A stretch of 64,000 nucleotides of DNA from JADCGM01 sp943370355. GTDB taxonomy: Bacteria; Pseudomonadota; Alphaproteobacteria; Sphingomonadales; Sphingomonadaceae. Position numbers and translations under genes: made by a program. This document shows positions 43,251 through 51,091 of this stretch, in pieces. The stretch lies in NCBI GenBank assembly GCA_943370355.1, contig CALRQP020000015.1, forward strand, positions 1 through 64,000. The letters run 5' to 3'. A model generated the notes under the pieces. The model saw only the letters and a program-made list of their open reading frames with translations. It did no database searches and was not told the DNA's origin. Numbering within the stretch: the first letter of the stretch is position 1; each line of letters opens with the position of its first letter.

Positions 43251-43868
43251 CTAAATCACCGCCGTCTTGTAGTGATGCCACATAAATACCGCCGCAGCCC
43301 CACGGTGCGGCCGCCATGCCTCGGCGAGATCGCGTGTGACCTTCTCAGACGGCTTGGCATCAAGGCCCATGATTCGGCCCATTTCGATCTGCACGGCGAG
43401 ATCGCCGGCCGGCCAGATGTCGCCGCGGCCGTCGGCGAACAGCAGATAGACTTCCGCCGACCAGCGGCCGATGCCCTTGACGCTGGTCAGCAGTGCAACC
43501 GCCTCGTCATCGTCGGCGGGCAGGTTGGCGAAATCGAGGGTTCCATTGTGGGTGAGCTCGGCGAGGCTCCGCAGATAGCTGGCTTTCTGGCGCGACAGGC
43601 CCGCGCCGCGCAGTTCGTCGTCGGAGAGAGCCAGCAAGGCCGCGGGATTTTCGGGATCACCGGCGATGCCCGCGAATTTCGCCCAGACCGCGTCGGCGGC
43701 CTTGTAGGACACTTGTTGGCCGACGATGGTCCGCGCGAGCGTCGCATAGCCGGTCATGCGGGTGCGCGGCTCGGGATATCCGGCGCGGGCAATGGCGGCG
43801 GCCATGCGCGGCTCTATCGCGGCAATCGCGTCGAGGCCCGAATTCAGGCGTTCGGCCGAAAGACCCAT
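43251..43868 (-). CDS. DNA-3-methyladenine glycosylase II (AlkA-type, HhH-GPD)
   Basis: 205-residue base-excision glycosylase. The helix-hairpin-helix lies at about residues 128-142 (VKGIGRWSAEVYLLF), and the catalytic aspartate is Asp156 in WPAGDLAVQ. TIVGQQVSYKAADAVW matches the AlkA helical core. The N-terminal TBP-like domain of E. coli AlkA is missing, as in many short bacterial members. The start MGLSAERLN fits this group. A longer in-frame opening runs back into the ferredoxin region on the other strand and is not used. Confidence 0.92.
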   Translation of the reverse strand: MGLSAERLNSGLDAIAAIEPRMAAAIARAGYPEPRTRMTGYATLARTIVGQQVSYKAADAVWAKFAGIAGDPENPAALLALSDDELRGAGLSRQKASYLRSLAELTHNGTLDFANLPADDDEAVALLTSVKGIGRWSAEVYLLFADGRGDIWPAGDLAVQIEMGRIMGLDAKPSEKVTRDLAEAWRPHRGAAAVFMWHHYKTAVI

Positions 43869-43943
43869 CAGTTCCGCTCGGCTTGATTCATGTCCACTGC
43901 CGTTTAATAGGCGCGGGCGACCCTTCCGTCGACAGGAGCCGAC

Positions 43944-44261
43944 ATGCCCGCACTCACCATCGTCAACCGCGCCGGCGAAGCAAAGACCATCGAGGCGACC
44001 GCTGGGCTTTCGGTGATGGAGAATATCCGCGACGCAGGGTTCGACGAGCTGCTGGCGCTCTGCGGCGGCAGCTGCTCCTGCGCGACCTGCCATGTCGTCG
44101 TCGATGCCGACTGGTACGGCAAGACCGGCGGGCCGAATGCCGATGAGGACGACCTGCTCGAAAGCAGCGATCACCGTGCGCCGACCTCGCGCCTGTCCTG
44201 CCAGATCGAGATGACGGCAGCGCTCGACGGGCTGAAGGTCGCGATCGCGCCGGAGGATTAG
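43944..44261 (+). CDS. 2Fe-2S ferredoxin, adrenodoxin type
   Basis: 105 residues with cluster ligands Cys40, Cys46, Cys49 and Cys86 (C-X5-C-X2-C ... C), the adrenodoxin/ISC ferredoxin spacing. The segment ADEDDLLESSDHRAPTSRLSCQI is the usual acidic interaction region for P450 or ISC partners. The N-terminal strands are typical of this fold. It is a monocistronic gene between an AlkA-type gene and a two-component pair; no P450 or reductase lies in the window, so the partner is unknown. Confidence 0.94.
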   Translation: MPALTIVNRAGEAKTIEATAGLSVMENIRDAGFDELLALCGGSCSCATCHVVVDADWYGKTGGPNADEDDLLESSDHRAPTSRLSCQIEMTAALDGLKVAIAPED

Positions 44262-44266
44262 AGCGC

Positions 44267-44290
44267 GTCCCCTCTCGTTGGGGAGGGGAC
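44267..44290. repeat. Small inverted repeat after the ferredoxin gene
   Basis: Arms GTCCCCTC (44267-44274) and GAGGGGAC (44283-44290) flank an 8-nt loop, 6 bp past the ferredoxin stop. The sequence resembles the outer arm of the composite repeat at 46232-46382 and may be a solitary half or a weak terminator without a T-tract. Confidence 0.45.
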
Positions 44291-44332
44291 TCAATAGCCT
44301 TGTGCGATGCCGGGTGCTAGAACCCGCTGCCT

Positions 44333-45436
44333 ATGGCACTGACCGGCCTCCGCTCCGAGACGTTTTTCTCCGACAAGAACCGGGCGTTCTGGCTGCTGCA
44401 GTCGGGCGGCTGGGGCGCTTACTTCGTGCTGCGTGCGCTTGGTGGCCTCGCCAATCGGATGGGGCTGACCTTCATCCTGCCGACGATCATCGTGACCGCG
44501 ACGGGCTTTTCGCTGACCCTGCTCATGGCCGCCGCCTACCGGCGGATCATCGTCATGAAGCCGATGTTCGTCTGGACGCTCACGCCGATGATCATATTGT
44601 CGGCCTCGGCGCTGTTCTCGGTGCTCGAAGTCTGGGCGCATGCGACCTTCTACGAGCCCGGCTGGCGGCCGCAGGGGGTCGAGTTTTTCGGTGCGATCCT
44701 GCTCGATTTGTCGGTGCTCGGCTCGTGGACTGGCCTCTATTTCGGCATCAACTATTATCTGATGCTCGCCGCGCAGTCGGAGCGAATGCTCAAGGTTGCG
44801 GCGCAGGCGAATGCGGCGCAGCTGGCGATGCTGCGCTACCAGATCAACCCGCATTTCCTGTTCAACACGCTCAACAGCATCTCGACGCTGGTGCTGCTGA
44901 AGCAGACCGAGCGCGCCAATGCGATGCTGAGCCGGCTGTCGAGCTTCCTGCGCTACAGCCTCGTCAACGAGCCGACGCAGATGGTGTCGATGGCGCAGGA
45001 GGTCGAGGCGCTGAAACTTTATCTCGACATCGAACGCATGCGTTTCGAGGAGCGTCTGCGCTTCAAGGTCGAGGTCGAGCCGCGCGCGATGGACGGGCGG
45101 CTGCCGTCGCTTTTGCTGCAGCCACTCGTTGAGAATGCTGTCAAATATGCCGTGACGCCGCAGGAGGAGGGGGCCGAGATCGTCCTTGACGCGCGGCTGG
45201 CCGGGGAGCGGCTGGTCATCACCGTGGCGGACAGCGGGCCGGGGTTGACCGATGCGCCTGCGAAACCCAATTCCTCTTCAGGGGTTGGACTGGCGAACAT
45301 CCGCGACCGGCTGGCGCAGGCCTATGGTCCGGACCACCGGTTCGAACTCAGTCCGAACCAGCCGCATGGGCTGGTGGTGACTATCGACATACCATTCCAG
45401 GGGGCGACCGCCATTCTCAAGGAGGCCGCGCAGTGA
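44333..45436 (+). CDS. LytS-type sensor histidine kinase
   Basis: 367 residues. The N-terminal ~150 residues form four membrane helices (around 15-40, 45-68, 80-105 and 122-148). The HisKA_5/PF06580 phosphoacceptor His lies near residue 173 in QINPHFLFNTLNSIS. A HATPase domain follows with PSLLLQPLVENAVKYAV (N box) and VADSGPGL / GVGLANIRDRL (G boxes). It overlaps the response regulator gene by GTGA. The signal sensed is unknown; the membrane part has no recognised extracellular domain. Confidence 0.94.
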   Translation: MALTGLRSETFFSDKNRAFWLLQSGGWGAYFVLRALGGLANRMGLTFILPTIIVTATGFSLTLLMAAAYRRIIVMKPMFVWTLTPMIILSASALFSVLEVWAHATFYEPGWRPQGVEFFGAILLDLSVLGSWTGLYFGINYYLMLAAQSERMLKVAAQANAAQLAMLRYQINPHFLFNTLNSISTLVLLKQTERANAMLSRLSSFLRYSLVNEPTQMVSMAQEVEALKLYLDIERMRFEERLRFKVEVEPRAMDGRLPSLLLQPLVENAVKYAVTPQEEGAEIVLDARLAGERLVITVADSGPGLTDAPAKPNSSSGVGLANIRDRLAQAYGPDHRFELSPNQPHGLVVTIDIPFQGATAILKEAAQ

Positions 45437-46227
45437 CGATCAGAACCATCCTCGTCGACGACGAACCGCTGGCTATCCAGGGGCTCGAGCTTCGACTGCA
45501 GGCGTTCGGCGATGTGGAAATCATCGACCGCTGCGCGAATGGGCGCGAGGCCATCCGCGCGATCAAGACGCACAAACCCGATCTGGTGTTTCTCGACATC
45601 CAGATGCCGGGGTTCGACGGTTTTTCGGTGATCGCCGGCCTCATGGAGGTCGAGCCGCCGCTGTTCGTGTTCGTGACCGCGTTCAACGAATTCGCACTGA
45701 AGGCATTCGAAGCGCAGGCGGTCGACTATCTGATGAAGCCCGTCGAGGAGGAGCGGCTCGCCGCAACGATGGAACGGGTGCGCCAGCGTCTCGCCGAGAA
45801 AAATGCGGCGGTTGAAAGCGAGCGGCTGAAGGAATTGCTCGCTGAAGTCGCGCCGGATGCCGTCACCGAAACGACCGACATCAACGAGCATTCGGCAGCG
45901 CGCTACGAGAAGCTCATCAACATCAAGGATCGCGGCCAGATTTTCCGGGTCGATGTCGACAGCATCGAGCGCATCGACGCGGCGGGCGACTATATGTGCA
46001 TTTACACCGGCGAAGACACGATGATCCTGCGCGAGACGATGAAGGATCTCGAAAAGCGGCTCGACCCGCGCAAATTCCAGCGCGTGCATCGCTCGACGAT
46101 CGTCAATCTCGACAATGTGAAGCAGGTGAAGCCGCACACCAACGGCGAATGCTTCCTCGTGCTCGGCAGCGGCGCGACGATCAAGGTCAGCCGCAGCTAC
46201 CGCGACGTGGTGGCGCGCTTCCTCTGA
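45433..46227 (+). CDS. LytTR-family response regulator
   Basis: 264 residues. The receiver domain has the phosphoacceptor Asp55 in LVFLDIQMPG, acidic DD at residues 9-10 and the lysine in DYLMKPV. A linker of ~35 residues leads to a C-terminal LytTR DNA-binding domain (FRVDVDSIERIDAAGDYMCIYT, then HRSTIVNLDNVKQV). The GTG start overlaps the sensor stop. Target genes are not evident; it could act on a promoter near the pair or elsewhere. A repeat element begins 5 bp after the stop. Confidence 0.95.
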   Translation: MTIRTILVDDEPLAIQGLELRLQAFGDVEIIDRCANGREAIRAIKTHKPDLVFLDIQMPGFDGFSVIAGLMEVEPPLFVFVTAFNEFALKAFEAQAVDYLMKPVEEERLAATMERVRQRLAEKNAAVESERLKELLAEVAPDAVTETTDINEHSAARYEKLINIKDRGQIFRVDVDSIERIDAAGDYMCIYTGEDTMILRETMKDLEKRLDPRKFQRVHRSTIVNLDNVKQVKPHTNGECFLVLGSGATIKVSRSYRDVVARFL

Positions 46228-46231
46228 CTAA

Positions 46232-46382
46232 CCCCCTCTCCCTTGAGGGGAGAGGCGACTCAGCGCCGTCCGGGCGCTGAGCGGGTGAGGGTGGAAGCCT
46301 GTGCGACGAGGATAGGACACCGCTTCCACCCTCACCGCGGTCGGCTGCCGCCGACTCGCCCTCTCCCCTCAAGGGAGGGGGG
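46232..46382. repeat. 151-bp composite inverted-repeat element
   Basis: Outer arms (CCCCCTCTCCCTTGAGGGG at 46232-46250 and its inverted counterpart ending at 46382) and inner arms (GGGTGAGGGTGGAAGC near 46283-46298 and GCTTCCACCCTCACC near 46322-46336) form nested palindromes. The 46228-46368 gap is filled by it. Its right arm overlaps the last codons and stop of the minus-strand hydrolase gene. It probably serves as a bidirectional terminator between the convergent units. Confidence 0.75.
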
Positions 46383-47538
46383 CCGACAGAAAGCCACGCT
46401 CCGCGAGCCAGCCGGTCACCACACCGCACGCCTCAGCCAGCTTGTCGGGCTGGCCGGCGTAGTAATGCGTCGCCCCTTGGATCGTGTGGATCTGCTTGTC
46501 GGGGGTCTGGACGCCGTCGAACAGGCGCTGGGTGTGGCTGGGCGTGCAGGCATCATCGGCGCTGTTGCCGATGACGAGTATGGGCACGCGGATGTCGGCG
46601 CATTTGCGGTGGTCGGCATTGGAGCGGTCATAGCTCCACTGGCTGAGCCATGACCGGGTCGTCGTGAAACGGCCGAGGCCGCCGGGGCTGTCGTTGATGA
46701 GTTTCGGGTCGCCGAGATAGCACCAGCCGGGCTTGCGGTCGTTGGTGTCGATCGCCGGATCGAGCCAGCGCGGATCGGCCATCGTGCCATGGACGACGAA
46801 GGCGCGTTCGGCGTTCGGTCCCTCACGCGATCGAAGCGACGTCAGCGTCGTTTCGGCCCATTCGGTGATGCGGCGGTTGCGCTCGATCTGGCGCTCGCGG
46901 AATTCGGCGACCCAGTCGGCCGGATAGGGCGGCACGGCGGGCGGCGGGTCGGCGTAAAGGTTCCACGCCGGGTCACGGCTGTCGGGGTTGGCTTCGTCGG
47001 TGATGCTCGGGTCGAGCCATTCGGTCAGGGTTTCGGAGCGCGAGCAATGGGCGGCGAGCAGCATGACGGCGTCGGCGGAGATCAGCTTGGCAGCGGTCAA
47101 ATCGCAGGCATCGCCTGCCGGGGTTTCGGTGACGGACGGGGTTAGCGCTTGCGAATGATATAAGAGTGACAAGCTCCCCCCGCCGGACCAGCCGCCGAGT
47201 ACGATCTTGGTATAGCCAAGCCTTTCTTTGGCATGCCGCACCCAGGCGCCGAGGTCGAGCACGACCTTTTCCATGATCAGCGCGGAATCATTGTTCGGAT
47301 AGCGGCTGACCGCCGATAGGCAATGCACACCCGCGGTCGCCATCGCACGCGGCAGTGGGAGATAATGCATGATGCCCATCGGGTGCATGAAGATGACGAG
47401 CGTGTCGGACGGAGTCTGCGGCTTCAGATGATGCGCCTGCAGAACCACCTGTCCCGCGATCCCGCCATAGGTATCGCGAACCCCGACCGGCTCGGTGTAG
47501 GCAATGACGAGCGGGATGCGTTCGAAGCTGTCGCTCAT
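46369..47538 (-). CDS. Alpha/beta-hydrolase family protein
   Basis: 389 residues. The nucleophile elbow is GGWSGGGS with Ser118, an Asp candidate lies in GNSADDACTPSH near residue 335, and the His in QGATHYYAG. An oxyanion-like HPMG follows strand 3 (FMHPMGIMHY). There is no signal peptide. The substrate is unknown. The last residues (SAPLP) are encoded by the right arm of the adjacent repeat. It overlaps the VOC gene by 4 bp and is the third gene of a ubiG-VOC-hydrolase unit. Confidence 0.88.
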   Translation of the reverse strand: MSDSFERIPLVIAYTEPVGVRDTYGGIAGQVVLQAHHLKPQTPSDTLVIFMHPMGIMHYLPLPRAMATAGVHCLSAVSRYPNNDSALIMEKVVLDLGAWVRHAKERLGYTKIVLGGWSGGGSLSLLYHSQALTPSVTETPAGDACDLTAAKLISADAVMLLAAHCSRSETLTEWLDPSITDEANPDSRDPAWNLYADPPPAVPPYPADWVAEFRERQIERNRRITEWAETTLTSLRSREGPNAERAFVVHGTMADPRWLDPAIDTNDRKPGWCYLGDPKLINDSPGGLGRFTTTRSWLSQWSYDRSNADHRKCADIRVPILVIGNSADDACTPSHTQRLFDGVQTPDKQIHTIQGATHYYAGQPDKLAEACGVVTGWLAERGFLSAPLP

Positions 47539-48047
47539 GCGCTTGCCGCGTCGCGGGCCTTTCGCGCGGTCCAGGCGTCGAGCACTTCGCGCGCATTCGC
47601 GGCTTCACCCGCCATGATCGCATCATGGGCTGCCACGCGGGCGGTGATCTCCAGCGGGATGCCGTTTGGGTCCCAGAAGTAGATCGACTTGACGAAATGA
47701 TGGTCGATTGGCCCGAAGCAAGGCACGTCGGCAGCCTTCAGCTTGGCCTGCCAGTCCGCCAGCGCCGTCTCGCCCTCGGCCTCGAAGGCGACATGGCGGT
47801 CGAAGCCGTGCGGGACGGCGAAGCTGTCGGGCTTCACACTCGACGGCGCGTCGAAGAAGGCGAAATAATTGCCGTCGCCCATTTTGAAGAACAGGTGGAC
47901 GAACGGATGCGGCTTGGCACTGCCGGGTTCATGCTCCTCCTGCACGACAGCGGCGAGCGGCAGGCCAAGCAAATCCTCGTAGAACGCGCGCGTCTGTTCG
48001 GCGTCGCGGCACCGGAAAGCGCTGTGGTGGATGCCTTTCAGGTTCAT
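47535..48047 (-). CDS. VOC (glyoxalase/bleomycin-resistance/extradiol-dioxygenase fold) protein
   Basis: 170 residues in a vicinal-oxygen-chelate fold. The first beta-alpha-beta module reads IHHSAFRCRDAEQTRAFYEDLLGL with a metal-ligand His. HLFFKMGDGNYFAFFD and HVAFEAEGE follow, and SIYFWDPNGIPLEI carries the last glutamate. This pattern is usual for dioxygenase- or lyase-like members; the reaction is not known. Coupled by 4-bp overlaps to ubiG upstream and the hydrolase downstream, which suggests a common pathway involving an aromatic or ester compound. Confidence 0.9.
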   Translation of the reverse strand: MNLKGIHHSAFRCRDAEQTRAFYEDLLGLPLAAVVQEEHEPGSAKPHPFVHLFFKMGDGNYFAFFDAPSSVKPDSFAVPHGFDRHVAFEAEGETALADWQAKLKAADVPCFGPIDHHFVKSIYFWDPNGIPLEITARVAAHDAIMAGEAANAREVLDAWTARKARDAASA

Positions 48048-48790
48048 GCTGCCCGCCTTGCCGTGCCGAAATAATTGACCTTGAGGTCGCTGGTCAGCGC
48101 GAAGCCGCGACCGGGGCGGTAGCTCAGCCCGCGCGTCTCTACGACATCGAGACCCTGCCGCTTCAACGCTGCGCCGAGCTCCTCAGGCGTCAGGAACTTG
48201 TTCCAGTCATGCGCGCCTCTGGGGATCACCCGTGCGATGCGTTCGGCCCCGACGATCAACACCGCGTAGGACAGGGCGGTGCGGTTAGGAGTCGAGAAAA
48301 TCAGCAACCCGCCGGGCGCGAGCAGCGCCTCCAGCGCGGCGAGAAAACTGTCGATATCGGCGACATGTTCGACGACTTCGAGGCAGGTGACCAGATCATA
48401 TTGGCCCGGCCGTTCGGCGGCGAGCGCCTCGGCCGATCCGTCGCGATAGTCGATCGCGAGCCCTCCGGCGGCTGCATGGGCGCGGGCAATGGCGATATTC
48501 TCCGGTGCAGCGTCGAGCCCGCTGACCGTAAAGCCCATCCGGACCAGCGGCTCGCATAGCAGGCCGCCGCCACAGCCGATGTCGAGCGAGCGCAGTCCCT
48601 CGAACGGTGCGCGCGACGCGGCGTCGCGCCCGAAATGGGCGATGGCCTGCTCGCGGATATAGCCGAGCCGCACTGGATTGATCGCATGGAGCATGCGCGA
48701 GGTGCCCCGCGGGTTCCACCAGTCTTCGGCCAGACCGCCGAACAGGCTGACCTCCGCAGGGTCGATGGAAGCGGCGTTGCTTGCGTTCAT
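48044..48790 (-). CDS. ubiG: Ubiquinone biosynthesis O-methyltransferase UbiG
   Basis: 248 residues. UbiG catalyses both O-methylations of ubiquinone synthesis. SAM motif I is LDIGCGGGLLCEPLVRMG. The family signatures are EVSLFGGLAEDWWNPRGTSRMLHAINPVRLGYI near the N-terminus (broken here into EDWWNPRG and LHAINPVR) and CLEVVEHVAD, LIFSTPNRT and HDWNKFLTPEEL. It is divergent from lysC across 70 bp, an arrangement common in alphaproteobacteria, and overlaps the VOC gene by 4 bp. Confidence 0.97.
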   Translation of the reverse strand: MNASNAASIDPAEVSLFGGLAEDWWNPRGTSRMLHAINPVRLGYIREQAIAHFGRDAASRAPFEGLRSLDIGCGGGLLCEPLVRMGFTVSGLDAAPENIAIARAHAAAGGLAIDYRDGSAEALAAERPGQYDLVTCLEVVEHVADIDSFLAALEALLAPGGLLIFSTPNRTALSYAVLIVGAERIARVIPRGAHDWNKFLTPEELGAALKRQGLDVVETRGLSYRPGRGFALTSDLKVNYFGTARRAA

Positions 48791-48802
48791 GGTGCGACAT
48801 TT

Positions 48803-48829
48803 CTATCAGGACGGCATCCCGCCTGATAG
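48803..48829. promoter_or_regulatory. Inverted repeat in the ubiG-lysC divergent region
   Basis: Arms CTATCAGG (48803-48810) and CCTGATAG (48822-48829) are perfect complements around an 11-nt centre, within the 70-bp gap between the ubiG and lysC starts. It could be an operator for one or both genes or a hairpin in the lysC leader. Confidence 0.4.
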
Positions 48830-48860
48830 GCTCTCAACACCCGCAGGACCGCTGCCGCCC

Positions 48861-50084
48861 ATGCCTCGTATCGTGATGAAGTTCGGCGGCACTTCGATGG
48901 CCGGGATCGAGCGCATCCGGAATGTCGCGGCGCGGGTCAAGCGTGAGGTCGAGGCCGGCAATGAGGTCGCGGTCGTCGTGTCGGCGATGGCCGGCGAAAC
49001 CGACCGGCTGGTCGGCTTCTGCCGCGAGGCGTCGCCGCTGCATGACCCCAAAGAATATGATGTCGTCGTCGCTTCGGGCGAGCAGGTGACGAGCGGCCTT
49101 CTCGCGATTGCGCTGCAGGCGGCGGGCGTGCCGGCGCGGTCGTGGCTCGGCTGGCAATTGCCGATCCGCACCTCGACCGCGCACAGCAAGGCGCGCATTC
49201 TCGGGATCGAGGCCGAGCCGGTGCTCGCGTCGATGGCGGCAGGCGTTGTGGCAGTCATCCCCGGGTTCCAGGGCCTGTCGGAGGGCGAGCGTGTGTCGAC
49301 GCTTGGGCGCGGCGGGTCGGATACGTCGGCGGTGGCGGTCGCGGCGGCGCTGAAAGCGGATCGCTGCGACATCTACACCGATGTCGACGGGGTCTATACG
49401 ACTGACCCGCGCATCGTGCCGCGCGCGCGTAAGCTCGAGCGCGTGACCTACGAAGAAATGCTTGAACTGGCCTCGGTTGGCGCGAAAGTCTTGCAGACGC
49501 GCTCGGTCGAACTCGCCATGAAGGAAAAGGTGCGGGTGCAGGTGCTGTCGTCGTTCAACGACCAGCCCGGCACGTTCGTCGTCGATGAGGATGAGATTGT
49601 GGAACAGCAGCTGATCACCGGCGTCGCCTATGACCGGAACGAGGCGAAGATCACCCTAGTTGCGGTGCCCGACCGGCCCGGTGCGGTTGGCGCGATCTTC
49701 GGGCCGCTCGCCGATGCGCATGTCAATGTCGACATGATCGTGCAGAACGTCGCGCATGACAGCGGCAACACCGACGTGACCTTCACCGTGCCGCGCACTG
49801 AGCTGGCGAAATCGGTCGACGTGCTGACCGCGGCAATGGGCACGATCGGCTACAGCCGGCTATTGTCTGACGATAATGTGTCGAAGATTTCGGTGGTCGG
49901 CGTCGGCATGCGCAGCCATGCCGGCGTCGCGCAAACAATGTTCAAGGCGCTCGGCGAGCGTGGGATCAACATCCAGGCGATCACCACCTCCGAGATCAAG
50001 GTCAGCGTGCTGATCGCCGAGGAATATACCGAACTCGCGGTGCGCGTGCTGCATACGGCCTATGGGTTGGATGCCGCAGCATGA
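48861..50084 (+). CDS. lysC: Aspartate kinase
   Basis: First enzyme of the lysine/threonine/methionine branch. The start at 48861 gives 407 residues beginning with the family signature (IVMKFGGTSMAG). Catalytic features include STLGRGGSDTSAVA, TDVDGVYTTDPR and the CAK_1 region. Two C-terminal ACT-like domains (ITLVAVPDRPGAVGAIFGPL and ISVVGVGMRSHAGVA) would bind the feedback amino acids. It is a monofunctional beta-type class. Overlaps the next gene by ATGA, starting a lysC-NPD-ptsP unit. Confidence 0.97.
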   Translation: MPRIVMKFGGTSMAGIERIRNVAARVKREVEAGNEVAVVVSAMAGETDRLVGFCREASPLHDPKEYDVVVASGEQVTSGLLAIALQAAGVPARSWLGWQLPIRTSTAHSKARILGIEAEPVLASMAAGVVAVIPGFQGLSEGERVSTLGRGGSDTSAVAVAAALKADRCDIYTDVDGVYTTDPRIVPRARKLERVTYEEMLELASVGAKVLQTRSVELAMKEKVRVQVLSSFNDQPGTFVVDEDEIVEQQLITGVAYDRNEAKITLVAVPDRPGAVGAIFGPLADAHVNVDMIVQNVAHDSGNTDVTFTVPRTELAKSVDVLTAAMGTIGYSRLLSDDNVSKISVVGVGMRSHAGVAQTMFKALGERGINIQAITTSEIKVSVLIAEEYTELAVRVLHTAYGLDAAA

Positions 50085-51091
50085 GCCGGCTCGACGCCCT
50101 GATGGCGCGCGGCACCGCGTTCCTTGGCAGCGAGGTCGCGATCCTTTGCGGGGCCATGTCGTGGGTCAGCGAGCGTCACCTCGTTTCTGCCATCTCCAAC
50201 GCAGGCGGCTTCGGCCTGATTGCCTGCGGCGCGATGACGCCCGACCTTCTTGACGCCGAGATTGCGGCCACCAAAGCGCTGACCGCCAAGCCCTTTGGCG
50301 TCAACCTCATCACCATGCACCCGCTGCTGTTCGATCTGATCGCAGTGTGCGCGAAGCATAACGTCACCCATGTCGTGCTGGCGGGCGGCCTGCCGCCGAA
50401 AGGCAGCCTGGAAGCGATCAAGGCGACAGGCGCAAAGGTCATCTGTTTCGCACCGGCGCTGAGCCTTGCCAAAAAGCTGATCCGGTCGGGCGTCGATGCG
50501 CTGGTCGTGGAAGGCATGGAGGCCGGCGGGCATATCGGACCGGTATCGACGAGCGTGCTGGCGCAGGAAATCCTGCCGGAGGTCGCCGACCAGCTGCCGG
50601 TGTTTGTCGCAGGCGGGATCGGGCGGGGCTCCGCGATTGCCGCCTATCTTGAGATGGGAGCTGCCGGAGTCCAGCTCGGTACGCGTTTTGCCTGCGCCAC
50701 CGAAAGCATCGCGCACGCGAACTTCAAAAAGGCGTTCTTCCGCGCATCAGCGCGCGACGCCGTGTCTAGCGTGCAGATCGATCCGCGGCTGCCGGTCATC
50801 CCGGTGCGCGCGCTGAAAAACGCGGGAGCGGAGCTGTTCACGGCGAAGCAGCGCGAGGTCGCGCTGGCGCTCGACGAAGGGCGGGTCGAGATGGCCGAGG
50901 CGCAGCTGCAGATCGAGCATTATTGGGCGGGTGCGCTCCGCCGCGCCGTCATCGAGGGCGACGTCGAACAGGGCAGCCTGATGGCCGGCCAGTCGGTCGG
51001 CATGGTGACCAAAGAGGAGCCCGCTGCCGACATCATCGCCGAACTCGTGGCGGAAGCCACCGAAGCTCTCGACCGGCGGGCCGCCGCATGA
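50081..51091 (+). CDS. NPD/nitronate-monooxygenase-family FMN oxidoreductase
   Basis: 336-residue TIM-barrel flavoprotein. The family signatures GGFGLIACGA near the N-terminus, EGMEAGGHIG (the FMN-binding EGxExGGHxG motif), PVFVAGGIG and GAAGVQLGTRFACA are all visible. Such proteins oxidise nitronates or reduce quinones; the substrate here is unknown. It is sandwiched with 4-bp overlaps between lysC and ptsP, so its expression is probably tied to both. Confidence 0.92.
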   Translation: MSRLDALMARGTAFLGSEVAILCGAMSWVSERHLVSAISNAGGFGLIACGAMTPDLLDAEIAATKALTAKPFGVNLITMHPLLFDLIAVCAKHNVTHVVLAGGLPPKGSLEAIKATGAKVICFAPALSLAKKLIRSGVDALVVEGMEAGGHIGPVSTSVLAQEILPEVADQLPVFVAGGIGRGSAIAAYLEMGAAGVQLGTRFACATESIAHANFKKAFFRASARDAVSSVQIDPRLPVIPVRALKNAGAELFTAKQREVALALDEGRVEMAEAQLQIEHYWAGALRRAVIEGDVEQGSLMAGQSVGMVTKEEPAADIIAELVAEATEALDRRAAA

